Origin: Streptococcus catagoni
Lineage (GTDB): Bacteria > Bacillota > Bacilli > Lactobacillales > Streptococcaceae
Direction: 5' to 3'
DNA length: 64,000 bases
Assembly: GCF_011421425.1 (NCBI RefSeq)
Contig: NZ_WPCW01000006.1
Coordinates: forward strand, 1-64,000
The position numbers were made by a program, and so were the translations under genes. Below are positions 25,403 through 36,216 of the stretch, piece after piece. The notes beneath the pieces were generated by a model, which was not told where the DNA came from, did not search any database, and worked only from the letters and a program-made list of their open reading frames with translations. Every line of letters starts with the position of its first letter. Within the stretch, counting starts at the first letter, position 1.

Positions 25403-26896
25403 TTAATAGTCTAAGGCATCTGCACGGCCTTTGGCATTACCAACAAAGTAACCTGTCTTACAGTTAATTGAAAATAGATAAGTACCATCAGGTGTGAACA
25501 TATTATAGTAACCATTGCCATTTACAATATTGACTGGCTCTAGGATATAATTATTTCCTGAAATATGACCTCTAGCTTGAGCAGTAGCCACGATACGTTC
25601 AAGTACTCCTGCATTAAAGGCCCAGGCAGTATTGCCACTATCAGAAATAGCTGAGCTATTATAAGGGACACGTGATTTATCACGCTCTAAAGCTACTCCA
25701 TTTACTGCTATTCCTGCACTAGCAATAAGTGACCCTTGGGTAGAAGTATTAGGAGCTACACTAGCACCAGCATTGGCATTGTTTTCACTAGCTTGGGCTG
25801 CTTGAGTCGCTTGATCAGCCTTGGCTTGAGCCTCTTTATCGGCTCTCTCCTTATCAGCCTTAGCTTTATCACTGAGCTGTTTTCTACCATCTGAGATGAC
25901 GGATTGAAGGAGTCCATCTAATTTAGCATCACCTGTTTTTAAGATTTCAGACTTGATATCATCAAAGTTAGTACCTGATTTCACAGTAGCTGCTTGCTTT
26001 TTACCATCTTGAATGGCTTCAGTTGAAAATTTTGCATTAACAGCTTGGATGGCATTGATTCGTTTTTTCAAGTCATCAAATTTTGTTTTAGCATCAGCAT
26101 AGTAAGAAGTATCTTCTAACTTTTTCAAAGATTTTTCCAAGTTCCCGATTTCTGAGAATTGACTGTTCTTCAATGTTGTCATTTCCTTATCAGTGAAGAA
26201 CTTCTTGTAAGCGTCATTGAAATCTTTAAAGTCAGCTTTGGCTGTCTTACTAAGTGATTTTTGAGTAGAAGATGCCAAATTTGACGTAGAAGTATTTGTT
26301 TTTGACTGTGAGGAATTAGCGTGTTTGAAAGCATTGAGACCAAAGATAAGGCTGAGTATTAAGATCAATAAGGCAATCAAAATCACAATCAGCTTTTTCT
26401 TCTTTTTAGGCTCTTGCTTATCTGAAGCTAAAAATTGGTCCTTTGGTTCATCCCAAGTCATCTGATCATAGCGAGTTGGAGCAATATGATTATCCTCTGG
26501 TCCAGCTACAATAAGAGCTTCTGCCTGAGGGGTCTCTGAAATCTTTTCTTCCTCTTTAGAATCTATTTCTTGAGAGCTCATCTTTTCTGAGCTGGCTGCT
26601 TCAGCAGAAATCAAACCTGAGCTAGCCAATTCTTCCCTTTGTTTTTTAATAAAGTTATCCAGAGCAGCAGTGTCCAAGTTATCCATGTCTGATAATTTGG
26701 TTTCAAACTTTTGAGAATCTACTTCTTCACGGTGCTGCTTGATATATTTATCTAAGATACCGTCATCTTCTTTAACACCTGCTTTGATTTCAGAGTCTTT
26801 ACGAACTGCTTCTCCGACAGTCATGCCTTTGACTTCATCAATATCAAGTGTTTGTCCGTCATCATTTACATCAAAATTTTTGTTTTCTTCTGACAC
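25403..26896 (-). CDS. mapZ: MapZ (LocZ), mid-cell-anchored division-site marker
   Basis: 497 aa. The acidic cytosolic N-terminus has the MapZ-type start (TVGEAVRKDSEIKAGV and DKYIKQHREE, with a second DNFIKKQREE copy). A single membrane helix follows a KKKKK stretch (about residues 167-190). Outside are a coiled extracellular domain, an Ala/Gln-rich linker and a C-terminal peptidoglycan-binding domain (about 400-497). MapZ rings mark the next division sites and position FtsZ; it is a StkP substrate in pneumococcus. The start lies 6 bp after rlmL, as in other streptococci. Confidence 0.9.
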   Translation of the reverse strand: MSEENKNFDVNDDGQTLDIDEVKGMTVGEAVRKDSEIKAGVKEDDGILDKYIKQHREEVDSQKFETKLSDMDNLDTAALDNFIKKQREELASSGLISAEAASSEKMSSQEIDSKEEEKISETPQAEALIVAGPEDNHIAPTRYDQMTWDEPKDQFLASDKQEPKKKKKLIVILIALLILILSLIFGLNAFKHANSSQSKTNTSTSNLASSTQKSLSKTAKADFKDFNDAYKKFFTDKEMTTLKNSQFSEIGNLEKSLKKLEDTSYYADAKTKFDDLKKRINAIQAVNAKFSTEAIQDGKKQAATVKSGTNFDDIKSEILKTGDAKLDGLLQSVISDGRKQLSDKAKADKERADKEAQAKADQATQAAQASENNANAGASVAPNTSTQGSLIASAGIAVNGVALERDKSRVPYNSSAISDSGNTAWAFNAGVLERIVATAQARGHISGNNYILEPVNIVNGNGYYNMFTPDGTYLFSINCKTGYFVGNAKGRADALDY

Positions 26897-26902
26897 CTTT
26901 AA

Positions 26903-28063
26903 TTACCCCTTTACCGCATTTCGTTTAACTCTTTGTCCATAAAATTGATAGAGATCAACCTTGAGGGTACCATTATAGAGCTTACGTTTTTTATCGGCCT
27001 GACGACCATATTTTTTTTCAAAATTTTCATCACTGGTCAAAATAAATTTACTCCATGTTTTTAAGGGAGCCAAGGTTTGACCCATTTCATTATACAAAAT
27101 GTCAACTGCTTTGTCATCAAGTAGCCGTTCTCCATAAGGTGGATTTGAAATAATAACCCCATTAATTTTATCAGTTCTAAAATCTTGGAGACGCATTTGT
27201 TTAAAATGGATGACCCCAACTAGTCCTGCTTCTTCAGCATTCTTTTGGGCAATTTGAATCATTCTGCCATCAATATCAAAGCCACTAATATCTAGTTGAA
27301 TGTCGTAGTTTGCAGCTGCTTCTGCCTCATCTCTAACTGCTTGTACTAGGCCTTTATCAACCCAATTCCATTCTTCAAAGGCAAAGGAACGATTGAAACC
27401 AGGGGCAATATTCATTCCCATTAGGGCTGCTTCAATACAAAATGTGCCTGAACCACATGTGGGATCAACCAAGGGCTTATCAGGAAACCAGTTGCTCAAT
27501 TCTAAAATAGCCGCGGCCATATTTTCCTTAATAGGAGCTCCGCCTTTTTCAATGCGGTAGCCACGTTTAAAGAGGCTGGTACCACTGGTATCAATCATAA
27601 GGGTCGCTACATCTTTTAAGATGGACACTTCGATTTTAAATTCCGCACCAATCTCTTGCAAGGGCACGTTTTCTGGGCGATGAAAATGCTTTTGTAATTT
27701 TTTAACGATGGCTTTTTTAGTAATAGCCTGTACACTTGGTTCATTGTGCAGTTTGGATTTGACGCATTTTGCCTTGGCAATTGGAAATTTGGCACCTAAA
27801 GGCAGATAGCACTCCCAATCCAGTGCATAGACACCTTGGAAAAGTTCTTCAAAAGTCCTGGCTGGAAATTGTCCGACAATAATTTTTATTCTATCAGCAG
27901 CTCTTAACCATAGGTTTGTCTTAATAATGGCTTGAACATCACCTTCAAAATAAACTTTGCCATTTTCAACCTGGTATTCAAAACCTAAGGCTTTCATCTC
28001 TTTTCCTACTACTGATTCAAGTCCAGCAGCAACGGTGGCAACCAATTTAAACTGTTTTTTCAT
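26903..28063 (-). CDS. rlmL: THUMP-domain 23S rRNA (guanine-N2) methyltransferase, RlmL/YpsC type
   Basis: 386 aa. An N-terminal THUMP RNA-binding domain (about 45-155) precedes a class I SAM methyltransferase with VDPTCGSGTFCIEAAL and the target-base motif IISNPPYGERL. It corresponds to the N-terminal half of E. coli RlmL, which makes m2G2445 in 23S rRNA. It lies between rnpB and mapZ. The short gap to mapZ indicates co-transcription. Confidence 0.9.
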   Translation of the reverse strand: MKKQFKLVATVAAGLESVVGKEMKALGFEYQVENGKVYFEGDVQAIIKTNLWLRAADRIKIIVGQFPARTFEELFQGVYALDWECYLPLGAKFPIAKAKCVKSKLHNEPSVQAITKKAIVKKLQKHFHRPENVPLQEIGAEFKIEVSILKDVATLMIDTSGTSLFKRGYRIEKGGAPIKENMAAAILELSNWFPDKPLVDPTCGSGTFCIEAALMGMNIAPGFNRSFAFEEWNWVDKGLVQAVRDEAEAAANYDIQLDISGFDIDGRMIQIAQKNAEEAGLVGVIHFKQMRLQDFRTDKINGVIISNPPYGERLLDDKAVDILYNEMGQTLAPLKTWSKFILTSDENFEKKYGRQADKKRKLYNGTLKVDLYQFYGQRVKRNAVKG

Positions 28064-28085
28064 CTATCATTCTTTCTCTTTAATC

Positions 28086-28111
28086 AAATAAAAGCTAGCA
28101 ATTGCTAGCTT
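28086..28111 (-). terminator. Terminator of rnpB
   Basis: 8-bp palindromic stem AAGCTAGC/GCTAGCTT (28092-28099 with 28104-28111) around AATT, then TTATTTG on the minus strand. It follows the RNase P RNA 3' end by about 10 nt and precedes the rlmL ATG. Confidence 0.65.
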
Positions 28112-28119
28112 AACCTATT

Positions 28120-28505
28120 ATGCAATTTTCTATAAGCCATGTTTTGTTCCAGAAATGACTAGGTCTCATTTCTTTCGATAATCATCTGTCTACTGATTTT
28201 AAACAGTCAGAATAGCTTGTTCGTTTCCAATCTATCCCATGCCCCGACCAAAGTTTGGGTTGCTAGCTTGAGGGGTTTACCGCGTTCCACTTTTTACATT
28301 TCTGTAAAAACTACGTCACTGTGGCACTTTCAGAGCTATTTTGACATATCTAAGAGACTTAGCCATTTCACTCGCCGTAATATACTTTTTGTATATCCCT
28401 AGGCTTATTTTTTCGCCTAGCACAAACACTACCGGCATCACAGCCAGTGCTAGCATGGACTTTCCTCATAGTATTTAAATACTACGCGATTATCCAAAAA
28501 TTGCA
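28120..28505 (-). ncRNA. rnpB: RNase P RNA (class B)
   Basis: On the minus strand the conserved RNase P core GAGGAAAGTCCATGCTAGCA occurs near the 5' end. The 3' part has the GGTAAACCCCT and GGGATAGATTGG-type conserved blocks near 28230-28280. The ends pair: GCAATTTTT (28496-28504) with AAAATTGC (about 28120-28128). At about 386 nt the length fits the Bacillus-type (B) RNA. It is the catalytic subunit that trims tRNA 5' ends. Its place between gpsB and rlmL is conserved in streptococci. Ends are estimated from the closing helix. Confidence 0.93.
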
Positions 28506-28514
28506 AGTTACATC

Positions 28515-28838
28515 CTATTCGGTAATTTGTTTACCAAAAACTTCTTTTTCTAAACGACTGATACGTTTCAAGATATCAAAATTAGTGGCAGTTTGTGTCA
28601 CCCTTGTAGGTTGTACAGATGAATGACGGTCCTCATTAAAGGACTGCCTAGATTGATTCCCTTCTTTTCGTAAGCGTTCATTTTCAGCTTTCAATGCTTC
28701 AATTTGAGCGATGTAATTTTCATAATCTTTGATAACGTTGTCTAAAAATTCATCCACTTCTTTTTTGTCAAAACCACGCATACTAGTTTTAAATTCTTGC
28801 TCAAAAATGTCTTTTGGACTATAAATTATACTTGTCAT
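28515..28838 (-). CDS. gpsB: Cell division protein GpsB
   Basis: 107 aa. The DivIVA-like N-terminal lipid/PBP-binding domain ([34 protein letters not shown]) leads into a coiled coil and a short C-terminal trimer helix. GpsB coordinates septal and peripheral wall synthesis and is needed for proper StkP activity in pneumococcus. Its stop lies about 10 bp before the RNase P RNA, so the rnpB promoter probably lies inside this gene's 3' end. Confidence 0.95.
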   Translation of the reverse strand: MTSIIYSPKDIFEQEFKTSMRGFDKKEVDEFLDNVIKDYENYIAQIEALKAENERLRKEGNQSRQSFNEDRHSSVQPTRVTQTATNFDILKRISRLEKEVFGKQITE

Positions 28839-28956
28839 TCTATACTCTCCGAACGGTCTATCTTTTTACATATCAATTCACTGATACTACTTTCAATGAT
28901 ACAGAAAAATAAGTCAAAAAGCAAGTGATAAACTAGGAGTAATTATTAAAATAGAA

Positions 28957-29475
28957 TTACTCTTCTTCAATGATTTCATTTAATCGTTCGAATGTTAAAA
29001 ATGTCAGCTGATAATCTTTCTTTTCTTTCATTTGCTTTAACAAATACTTAAGATTTGTTTCTTTTTCTTCATCGTAAAAGAGATAAGCCCCGTCGGTCTT
29101 GTCCAACAAAAAGGAATTATATAGCTGAAATTGCTTTGGACTTTCATAGCTTTTAAAGGAATATTTCACAAAATCTACTTCCTTAAAGGCCTGGAGTTTC
29201 TCCTGATTCTTTTCATTCCAATTTAAACCATGACTTTCAAAGTCAAAGAGGGTGGCTATTTTAAAGGGATAGTCTTTTTGCAATTCCTTGGCTACTTCTA
29301 AAACCCAAACTTCAAAGCCCAGATCCCCAGTGAAAACCAGCCACTCAAGCCCCTCTTCAAGTTGTGCCTTTAGCTGAGCTTTTATAGCCTTTTTGATAAT
29401 TCTAATATGCTTGTCTTTACCGTTAAAAATCCCCAATTCAAAACTCTTGTAACCTCTTATTAGAATCGCAGTCAT
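28957..29475 (-). CDS. YpsA-family SLOG protein (DUF1273)
   Basis: 172 aa. Rossmann/SLOG-like protein beginning [17 protein letters not shown], with [21 protein letters not shown] near the middle. In B. subtilis and Staphylococcus, YpsA influences cell division, and the SLOG fold suggests nucleotide binding; neither is proven here. The ATG at 29475 has AAAGGA upstream, while the 18-codon upstream extension lacks an RBS. Divergent from recU and adjacent to gpsB, an order kept in Firmicutes. Confidence 0.85.
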   Translation of the reverse strand: MTAILIRGYKSFELGIFNGKDKHIRIIKKAIKAQLKAQLEEGLEWLVFTGDLGFEVWVLEVAKELQKDYPFKIATLFDFESHGLNWNEKNQEKLQAFKEVDFVKYSFKSYESPKQFQLYNSFLLDKTDGAYLFYDEEKETNLKYLLKQMKEKKDYQLTFLTFERLNEIIEEE

Positions 29476-29502
29476 ATGGTGTTGTCCTTTCAAAAAATAT
29501 GA

Positions 29503-29508
29503 TATAAT
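29503..29508 (+). promoter_or_regulatory. recU promoter (extended -10)
   Basis: TGATATAAT: a perfect -10 hexamer with an upstream TG, 46 bp before the recU ATG. The -35 is only TTGTCC-like at short spacing. It should drive recU and pbp1A. Confidence 0.6.
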
Positions 29509-29554
29509 AAAAGTGCTTAACTTTCTCATTAAGTAACTGACGTATAGGAGAACT

Positions 29555-30148
29555 ATGGTTAACTACCCTCATCAACTTAAACGGAGAATTGCAAGCCCTG
29601 TTCACAAGTCTGTCAAAAAAACAAAAGTAGATTTTGCCAATCGCGGGATGTCCTTTGAAGCTGCAATCAATGCAACCAATGACTATTATTTATCTCGGAA
29701 AATAGCTGTTATTCATAAAAAACCAACACCTATTCAGATTGTCAAGGTTGACTACCCTAAAAGGAGCCGAGCAAAGATTGTAGAAGCTTACTTTAGACAG
29801 GCCTCTACAACAGACTACTCTGGTGTCTACAAAGGTTACTACATTGACTTTGAAGCAAAAGAAACCAGACAAAAGACTGCCATGCCAATGAAAAACTTTC
29901 ATTCACACCAAATTGAGCATATGGCATCAGTCGTCGAACAAAAGGGAATTTGCTTTGTCCTTTTACATTTTAGCACATTAAAAGAAACCTATTATCTCCC
30001 AGCAGAAGCTCTAATTGAATTTTATCAGATAGACATGGGTAATAAGTCAATGCCACTTGATTATATCAGAAAAAACGGCTTTGAGATATTGATTGGAGCA
30101 TATCCTCAGGTTCCTTATTTAGATATTATAGAAGAAAAATTTTTTTAG
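29555..30148 (+). CDS. recU: Holliday junction resolvase RecU
   Basis: 197 aa. PD-(D/E)xK nuclease fold with [18 protein letters not shown] carrying the acidic residues and lysine of the active site, and the N-terminal [16 protein letters not shown]. It cuts Holliday junctions during recombinational repair and chromosome segregation. RBS TAGGAG lies ahead of the ATG. Followed after 3 bp by pbp1A, the classical recU-ponA pair of Firmicutes. Confidence 0.95.
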   Translation: MVNYPHQLKRRIASPVHKSVKKTKVDFANRGMSFEAAINATNDYYLSRKIAVIHKKPTPIQIVKVDYPKRSRAKIVEAYFRQASTTDYSGVYKGYYIDFEAKETRQKTAMPMKNFHSHQIEHMASVVEQKGICFVLLHFSTLKETYYLPAEALIEFYQIDMGNKSMPLDYIRKNGFEILIGAYPQVPYLDIIEEKFF

Positions 30149-30151
30149 GCG

Positions 30152-32368
30152 GTGATTAAAATCAAAAATCCAACAGTTCAAAAAGTACTAAAATATGCCT
30201 TAGCTGCACTACTTAGTTTAATTATATTTATATTCGTAATAGGTGGTCTATTATTTATTTTTTACATTTCCAGTGCTCCAAAACTATCCGAGGCTCAATT
30301 AAAATCAACCAACTCTAGTCTCGTTTACGATGGCCACAATAGATTAATCGCCGACTTAGGTTCTGAAAAAAGAGAAAATGTCACAGCAGATAGTATTCCA
30401 CTCAATCTTGTCAATGCTATTACTTCTATTGAAGACAAACGTTTCTTCAATCACCGAGGAGTGGATCTCTATCGTATTTTAGGGGCTGCTTGGCATAACT
30501 TAACCAGTAGCGGTACCCAAGGGGGATCTACCCTGGACCAGCAGCTGATTAAACTGGCCTACTTCTCAACAAATGAATCCGATCAGACACTAAAGCGTAA
30601 GGCTCAAGAAGTTTGGTTGGCTCTCCAAATGGAACGCAAGTATACCAAAAAAGAAATTTTAACCTTCTATATTAATAAAGTCTATATGGGAAATGGTAAT
30701 TACGGTATGCTGACAGCTTCTAAGTCTTACTTTGGTAAAGATTTGAAGGATCTGTCACACGCACAGCTAGCCTTACTTGCTGGTATCCCTCAGGCGCCAA
30801 CCCAGTATGACCCTTACACTCAACCAGAGTCAGCTACAAACCGTAGGAATGCCGTTCTTCAAAGAATGTATGCCGAAAAAAACATTACAAAGGCTGAATA
30901 TGACAAAGCTGTTGCTACTCCAGTTAATGAGGGATTGAAACCCTTGAAAAAAACCTCAAGTTATCCAAAATATATGGATAATTACTTGAAACAGGTTATT
31001 CAACAAGTTAAAGCTGAAACTAATAAAGATATCTTTACAGCAGGTTTAAAAGTTTATACAAATATACTTCCTGAGGCTCAAAAACGTCTTTATGATATCT
31101 ATAATACTAGCGATTATGTTTTATATCCAGACGATAAGTTCCAAGTAGCTTCAACTATTATTGATGTTACAAACGGACACGTTGTTGCACAGCTTGGCGG
31201 TCGCCACCAAAATGAAGACATTTCATTTGGAACCAACCAAGCCGTCCTAACAGACCGTGACTGGGGTTCTACCATGAAACCAATCACTGACTATGCTCCT
31301 GCTATTGAATCCGGTGCTTATAATTCTACAGCACAGTCAACAAACGACTCTGTTTACTATTGGCCTGGTACCGATACTCAACTTTATAACTGGGACCGCA
31401 GGTATAATGGTTGGATGACTATTCAGTCTGCCCTTATGCTATCTCGTAACGTCCCTGCTGTTCGAGCACTAGAAGCTGCTGGTTTGGATTATGCTAAAAA
31501 ATTCCTCAGTGGTTTAGGCATTGAGTATCCTGAGATTCATTATTCTAATGCCATCTCTAGTAATACAAGTAGCCCAGAAAATAAATACGGTGCAAGTAGT
31601 GAAAAAATGGCTGCTGCCTACGCTGCTTTTGCTAATGGTGGAACCTACCATAAGCCACAGTATGTCAATAAAATTGAATTTAACGATGGGACGACTAAGG
31701 TCATTGATAGCAAAGGCAAGAATGCCATGAAAGAAACAACAGCTTATATGATGACTGATATGCTTAAAACAGTACTGACCTACGGTACTGGAGTTGACGC
31801 AGCTATTCCAGGAGTTATTCAAGCTGGTAAGACAGGTACTTCTAACTACACTGATGACGAACTTACCAAGATTGGTAATGAGTCTGGCCTTTATACAGAT
31901 TATGTGGGTACAATGACCCCTGATGAAAACTTTGTTGGTTACACCAAGAAATATTCCATGGCCGTATGGACCGGCTATAAGAGCCGACTAACCCCTATCT
32001 ACGGGGAAGGCTTACAGGTAGCTTCAAAAGTTTATCGTAATATGATGACCTACCTAACAGATGGCTACAGCGAAGACTGGACAATGCCAAGTGGTTTATA
32101 CCGTAGTGGTGGCATGCTTTACCTCAGTGGTGGAACTTACACAACCAACAGTGATAACAATTCATCTGTCTATAATAATATTTATAGTAGTTCTAGTTCT
32201 TCTTCAAGTAGGTCGGCAGCCGCTGAAGACTCTAAACAGTCAACACCTTCAGCTTCAAATGCTCCTAGCTCATCACAAAGTCCTTCAACAAATACTGGCC
32301 CAGCAGACAGCCACAATAACCCGCCTGCTCCAAATAATGGAAATGCTAATAATGGCAATCATAACTAA
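30152..32368 (+). CDS. pbp1A: Class A penicillin-binding protein 1A
   Basis: 738 aa. A cytosolic tail and one membrane helix (about 15-40), then a GT51 glycosyltransferase ([28 protein letters not shown]) and a transpeptidase with Ser in STMKP, SRN and KTGT motifs. The Ser/Asn-rich C-terminal tail is low in complexity. It polymerises and cross-links peptidoglycan. Translation starts at GTG with AGG a few bases upstream, immediately after recU. Confidence 0.95.
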   Translation: MIKIKNPTVQKVLKYALAALLSLIIFIFVIGGLLFIFYISSAPKLSEAQLKSTNSSLVYDGHNRLIADLGSEKRENVTADSIPLNLVNAITSIEDKRFFNHRGVDLYRILGAAWHNLTSSGTQGGSTLDQQLIKLAYFSTNESDQTLKRKAQEVWLALQMERKYTKKEILTFYINKVYMGNGNYGMLTASKSYFGKDLKDLSHAQLALLAGIPQAPTQYDPYTQPESATNRRNAVLQRMYAEKNITKAEYDKAVATPVNEGLKPLKKTSSYPKYMDNYLKQVIQQVKAETNKDIFTAGLKVYTNILPEAQKRLYDIYNTSDYVLYPDDKFQVASTIIDVTNGHVVAQLGGRHQNEDISFGTNQAVLTDRDWGSTMKPITDYAPAIESGAYNSTAQSTNDSVYYWPGTDTQLYNWDRRYNGWMTIQSALMLSRNVPAVRALEAAGLDYAKKFLSGLGIEYPEIHYSNAISSNTSSPENKYGASSEKMAAAYAAFANGGTYHKPQYVNKIEFNDGTTKVIDSKGKNAMKETTAYMMTDMLKTVLTYGTGVDAAIPGVIQAGKTGTSNYTDDELTKIGNESGLYTDYVGTMTPDENFVGYTKKYSMAVWTGYKSRLTPIYGEGLQVASKVYRNMMTYLTDGYSEDWTMPSGLYRSGGMLYLSGGTYTTNSDNNSSVYNNIYSSSSSSSSRSAAAEDSKQSTPSASNAPSSSQSPSTNTGPADSHNNPPAPNNGNANNGNHN

Positions 32369-32398
32369 AAAAATTCGGAAAAAATTCCGAATTTTTTT
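32367..32398. terminator. Bidirectional terminator between pbp1A and pepC
   Basis: Perfect 14-bp stem (32367-32380 with 32385-32398), 4-nt loop, with A and T tracts on both flanks. It serves the converging plus-strand pbp1A and minus-strand pepC and touches both stop codons. Confidence 0.9.
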
Positions 32399-33732
32399 TA
32401 ATTTGCTAAAGCTCCCATTGGATCCCAAGGATCAAGTTTGATTGCTTCTGCCTGATAAGCCGCAAGTTCTTTAGCAGTAAGGTATTCTTTACGGATAACA
32501 ATCTGGTAAGTGTATTCATCCATCCAAGCATCTGAAGCTACAAAGTAGCCCTTTTCACCAACCTTATCTCCCCAGGAATTTTCAACCTTCCACTTCAAAG
32601 GTTGACCTTTTTCATCTAAGTCTACTCCTGTTAAGACCATGGCGTGAGTCATCAAGCTTTCACTATAATCCAGCCGCCCCGCCTTATTCTGACTTAGAGA
32701 TAGATCCATAGCAGAAAGGAAATCATAAGTATTGGTAGCCATGATCCCCTTTTTACTAGTTGAAAACTGGCCTACATCTGAACCAAACCATACAGATTCC
32801 CCAGCTCTGAGCTGTTTAATCGCCAGTTCTTTAAAACGTTTCATATCCACATTGAGATAACGCACAGCTCTGCTACCAACTACATTTCCCAACATGTCAA
32901 CAGTATAGGACTTACCATAGGGTTTATCCTTTGTTGGAGCATTGATAATAGAAACATAATCTGAAAGGTTAATATTGACATATTTTTTATAAAAATCTTG
33001 AGGACTTATAGCCTTTTCGCAATAGTAATTATTATCCTTATCCCTATAAGCAAAGTCGAAACTGCGTGGAGGTAAACCTAGATTCATGGCTAAGAAATTG
33101 AAGATCTCTTGAAGTAGGTCTTCTTTTTTAGCTTGCACTTCTTTTGAACTAGCTCCTTTGGCTAGGATTTCCCTTAAAATTTGAGCATCCTGACGAAGCA
33201 ATTTGTTCAGGTATTGATTTAATTCTCGGCTATTACTAGAAGAAACAGACTCCGGATATTGTGATTTTGGAACAACACCATATTTCTCAAATAAGGAAAC
33301 CACCATATCCCATTGGCCACCATCTTGTTGGGGAAGATCCAATAAGAATTTAACCTTACGACTGCTTAATTCTTCCTTTGCTGTAGCAATGACTTGCTCC
33401 ATAAACCAATTTGATTTTTCATATTTATCCCAGAAGAAAGTATGAGCCTGAGACAGTTCAAAATTTTCTAGTTTAAACTCTGAGATGAGTTTATGACGAA
33501 ATGTGTTCAATGCTGCAAACATCCAGCAGCGCCCTGAAGCTTTTTGGTTTGAAACCTTGTCCTTAGTCAAATCAATTGAAAAAACATGATTGTTTTCAAT
33601 CTCACTTTGTCTGGTTTCTAAGGATTTCAAAAGCCCATTATGGGTAATAGCATTTTCAATAGCCGAAAACTTAGGGTTCTTTTCATAATTTTTGAAGAGT
33701 TGTTCTGTAAACGTTTCTTTTATTTCTGACAT
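32398..33732 (-). CDS. pepC: Aminopeptidase C (bleomycin-hydrolase family)
   Basis: 444 aa. C1B papain-like peptidase with catalytic Cys in QKASGRCWMFAALN, His in LMTHAMVLTGVD and Asn in KVENSWGDKVG. It is a cytosolic hexameric aminopeptidase that releases amino acids from imported peptides. The ATG at 33732 is chosen because GGAGG lies 5 nt before it; an upstream ATG at 33744 overlaps that RBS. Promoter at 33761-33788. Confidence 0.95.
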   Translation of the reverse strand: MSEIKETFTEQLFKNYEKNPKFSAIENAITHNGLLKSLETRQSEIENNHVFSIDLTKDKVSNQKASGRCWMFAALNTFRHKLISEFKLENFELSQAHTFFWDKYEKSNWFMEQVIATAKEELSSRKVKFLLDLPQQDGGQWDMVVSLFEKYGVVPKSQYPESVSSSNSRELNQYLNKLLRQDAQILREILAKGASSKEVQAKKEDLLQEIFNFLAMNLGLPPRSFDFAYRDKDNNYYCEKAISPQDFYKKYVNINLSDYVSIINAPTKDKPYGKSYTVDMLGNVVGSRAVRYLNVDMKRFKELAIKQLRAGESVWFGSDVGQFSTSKKGIMATNTYDFLSAMDLSLSQNKAGRLDYSESLMTHAMVLTGVDLDEKGQPLKWKVENSWGDKVGEKGYFVASDAWMDEYTYQIVIRKEYLTAKELAAYQAEAIKLDPWDPMGALAN

Positions 33733-33760
33733 AATGTCCTCCATTTTATTACTATCTACT

Positions 33761-33788
33761 ATTATAACTCTTCTTTATATTTCTTCAA
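33761..33788 (-). promoter_or_regulatory. pepC promoter
   Basis: Minus-strand -35 TTGAAG (33783-33788) and perfect -10 TATAAT (33761-33766), 16-bp spacer, about 28 bp before the pepC ATG. Confidence 0.65.
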
Positions 33789-33816
33789 GAAAAAAGTTAG
33801 GTATGCCTAACTTTTT
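33786..33816 (-). terminator. Terminator of nadE
   Basis: Perfect 11-bp stem (33791-33801 with 33806-33816), 4-nt loop, followed on the minus strand by TTTTTTCTTG. It begins 2 bp after the nadE stop and its tail overlaps the pepC -35. Confidence 0.85.
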
Positions 33817-33818
33817 AT

Positions 33819-34643
33819 TTATTTCCAAAAATCATCAAATAAGGTTATGGGTAAATGCCTCTTGTGTTCTCCCTTGTACCACCATGATTCTAATTTTGCT
33901 TGTGCCTGTTCAGAGATTTTTTTGCCTTCAAGGTAATCATCAATCTCTTCATAGCTTAGACCCAGTGCCAATTCATCCGCAAGGCCAGGTTTATTCTCTT
34001 CTAAATCGGCAGTAGGAATCTTTTCATATAAGGCTGGGTCAGCATCTAAAGCCTTGAGCAAGGCCTTACCTTGACGCTTGTTGAGCCGATAAAGAGGCAG
34101 AATATCTGCGCCGCCATCACCAAACTTAGTGAAGAAGGCCGTAACATTTTCAGCAGCATGATCAGTTCCAATGACTGCTCCATTCATTTGCCCTGCAACA
34201 GCATATTGACTAACCATCCTCTGTCTTGCTTTAATATTTCCCTTGTTGAAATCTGATATTTCAAGGCCGGCTTCTTTTAGAGCAGAAACCTGGCTATCAA
34301 CAGCTTCTTTAATGTTAATGGTTAAAACACGATCAGCCTTAATAAAATCAAGTGCCTTTTGAGCATCATCTTCATCTGCTTGAATACCATAGGGGAGGCG
34401 AATAGCTAAGAATTGATAAGATTGGTCATTAGTTTCCCTTCGTAATTCTTCAATAGCTAATTGGGCTAATCTTCCTGCTAAACTTGAATCTTGACCACCA
34501 GAAATACCTAAGACATAGGTCTTTAAAAAAGGGTGTTTTAGTAAATAGGCCTTTAGAAAATCAATTGACTTTCTAATTTCTTCTTGGGGATCTATTAGAG
34601 GAAGAACACCAAGCTCTTTGATAATATCGTTTTGCAAACTCAT
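33819..34643 (-). CDS. nadE: NH3-dependent NAD+ synthetase
   Basis: 274 aa. The PP-loop ATP-binding motif [14 protein letters not shown] is at about 45-58; [20 protein letters not shown] is the conserved deamido-NAD binding region. It completes NAD synthesis by amidating nicotinate adenine dinucleotide. It overlaps the pncB stop by 4 bp, so nicotinate salvage enzymes are coupled. No glutaminase domain, hence the ammonia-dependent type. Confidence 0.96.
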   Translation of the reverse strand: MSLQNDIIKELGVLPLIDPQEEIRKSIDFLKAYLLKHPFLKTYVLGISGGQDSSLAGRLAQLAIEELRRETNDQSYQFLAIRLPYGIQADEDDAQKALDFIKADRVLTINIKEAVDSQVSALKEAGLEISDFNKGNIKARQRMVSQYAVAGQMNGAVIGTDHAAENVTAFFTKFGDGGADILPLYRLNKRQGKALLKALDADPALYEKIPTADLEENKPGLADELALGLSYEEIDDYLEGKKISEQAQAKLESWWYKGEHKRHLPITLFDDFWK

Positions 34644-36100
34644 TCTAGTTCACCTTCACTTAAAGTTATATGTCTAATCTTTTCGATCAGATTCATCTTA
34701 TTTTGCCAAACATCTCTGGCCAAATCGACAGGATAATCCTGGGGATTTAAAATGCGTTTATATTCATCCCATAGATTATCAAATGCCCTACGGGCATATT
34801 CTTGTATATCTTTTAATTCAGGCAAGTGATAAACCAAACGCCCCTTGTCAAAGATATCAACTAGCAGTGGCACAGCATCAAAATTTTTGACGGTTTTGTT
34901 AATGTAGGTGTAGGTTGGATGGAACATTTCAATTTCTTCAAAGTCACTGATATCAGTATCTGCAAAGGTGATATAGTCTCCTTCTGATTTACCCTTTGCT
35001 CGGCTTGTCACGCGCCAAACTTGTTTTTTACCAGGTGTGGATACTTTTTCAGCATTATTTGATAATTTGATGGTATCTCGCATCTGTCCATTTTCGTCTT
35101 CTATAGACACTATCTTATAAACGGCTCCTAAAGCAGGCTGATCATAGGCAGTGATCAGTTTTGTTCCCACGCCCCAGACATCAATCTTAGCCTTTTGCAT
35201 TTTCAAACTTAAGATTGTCGATTCGTCCAAATCATTAGAAGCATAGATCTTTGCTTCTGTAAAGCCAGCTTCATCTAGTTGCTGACGCACCTTTTTGGAC
35301 AGATAAGCCAGGTCTCCTGAGTCCAAACGAACCCCCAAGAAATTAATCTTATCACCCAATTCTTTGGCAACTTTAATAGCATTTGGAACACCTACACGTA
35401 AGGTGTCATAAGTATCCACTAAGAACACGCAATCTCTGTGAGTAGATGCATAGGCCTTAAAAGCATCATAATCATTGCCATAGGCCTGAACCAGGGCATG
35501 AGCATGCGTACCTGAAACTGGTATGCCAAATTTTTTCCCAGCTCTCACATTGCTAGTCGCATTGGCTCCTCCAATCACGGCTGCTCGGGTTCCCCATACA
35601 GCAGCATCCAATTCTTGGGCCCGACGTGTACCAAACTCTAACAGGGGCTCATCTTCAATGACAGAACGAATTCTTGCAGCCTTGGTAGCAATTAGGGTCT
35701 GGAAGTTAACAATATTTAATAAAGCTGTTTCAATCAATTGACATTGGCCTAAGGGACCCTCCACCTGAACAATAGGTTCATTAGCAAAAACAAGATCCCC
35801 CTCTTTAGCTGAACGAACACTTAAGGAAAGCCTTAAATCCTTTAGATAAGTTAAAAAATCATCTTTATAACCTAATTCTTTTAAGTAAGCCAGATCCGTT
35901 TCTGAAAAGCGTAAGTCTTTTAGATATTCTACAATCCTCTGCAAGCCAGCAAAAACGGCATAACCATTATTAAATGGCTCTTTTCGAAAATAAACTTCAA
36001 AAACTGCATTTTTAAGATGTATCCCTTGTTCAAAGTAAACCTGCATCATATTGAGCTGATACAAATCTGTATGGAGTGTTAAGCTGTCATCTTTATACAT
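34640..36100 (-). CDS. pncB: Nicotinate phosphoribosyltransferase
   Basis: 486 aa. NAPRTase family motifs include [38 protein letters not shown] and [15 protein letters not shown]. It joins nicotinate and PRPP to nicotinate mononucleotide, the entry point of NAD salvage in organisms that cannot make niacin de novo. First gene of pncB-nadE, with RBS AAAGGAG and an extended -10 promoter at 36130. Confidence 0.95.
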   Translation of the reverse strand: MYKDDSLTLHTDLYQLNMMQVYFEQGIHLKNAVFEVYFRKEPFNNGYAVFAGLQRIVEYLKDLRFSETDLAYLKELGYKDDFLTYLKDLRLSLSVRSAKEGDLVFANEPIVQVEGPLGQCQLIETALLNIVNFQTLIATKAARIRSVIEDEPLLEFGTRRAQELDAAVWGTRAAVIGGANATSNVRAGKKFGIPVSGTHAHALVQAYGNDYDAFKAYASTHRDCVFLVDTYDTLRVGVPNAIKVAKELGDKINFLGVRLDSGDLAYLSKKVRQQLDEAGFTEAKIYASNDLDESTILSLKMQKAKIDVWGVGTKLITAYDQPALGAVYKIVSIEDENGQMRDTIKLSNNAEKVSTPGKKQVWRVTSRAKGKSEGDYITFADTDISDFEEIEMFHPTYTYINKTVKNFDAVPLLVDIFDKGRLVYHLPELKDIQEYARRAFDNLWDEYKRILNPQDYPVDLARDVWQNKMNLIEKIRHITLSEGELE

Positions 36101-36129
36101 TTAGGTGACTCCTTTAAATTATTGTTAAT

Positions 36130-36135
36130 ATTATA
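36130..36135 (-). promoter_or_regulatory. pncB-nadE promoter (extended -10)
   Basis: The minus strand reads TGCTATAAT, a perfect -10 with an upstream TG, 30 bp before the pncB ATG. No good -35 is seen. No clear NiaR-type operator was found. Confidence 0.6.
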
Positions 36136-36183
36136 GCACAAATTTAAGGATCAGAGATTGACAGCGTTTGAAATTTTAAAGGC

Positions 36184-36212
36184 AAAAAAAGACTGTGATC
36201 CTTGATCACAGT
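36184..36212 (-). terminator. Terminator of the amino-acid permease
   Basis: Perfect 9-bp stem (36192-36200 with 36204-36212) with a 3-nt loop, followed on the minus strand by seven T. It starts 5 bp after the permease stop. Confidence 0.88.
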
Positions 36213-36216
36213 TCTC

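Noticed and set aside
32061-32441. 126-codon plus-strand frame over the end of pbp1A
   Set aside because: It is an out-of-frame shadow of the low-complexity Ser/Asn tail of Pbp1A and runs through the bidirectional terminator into pepC.
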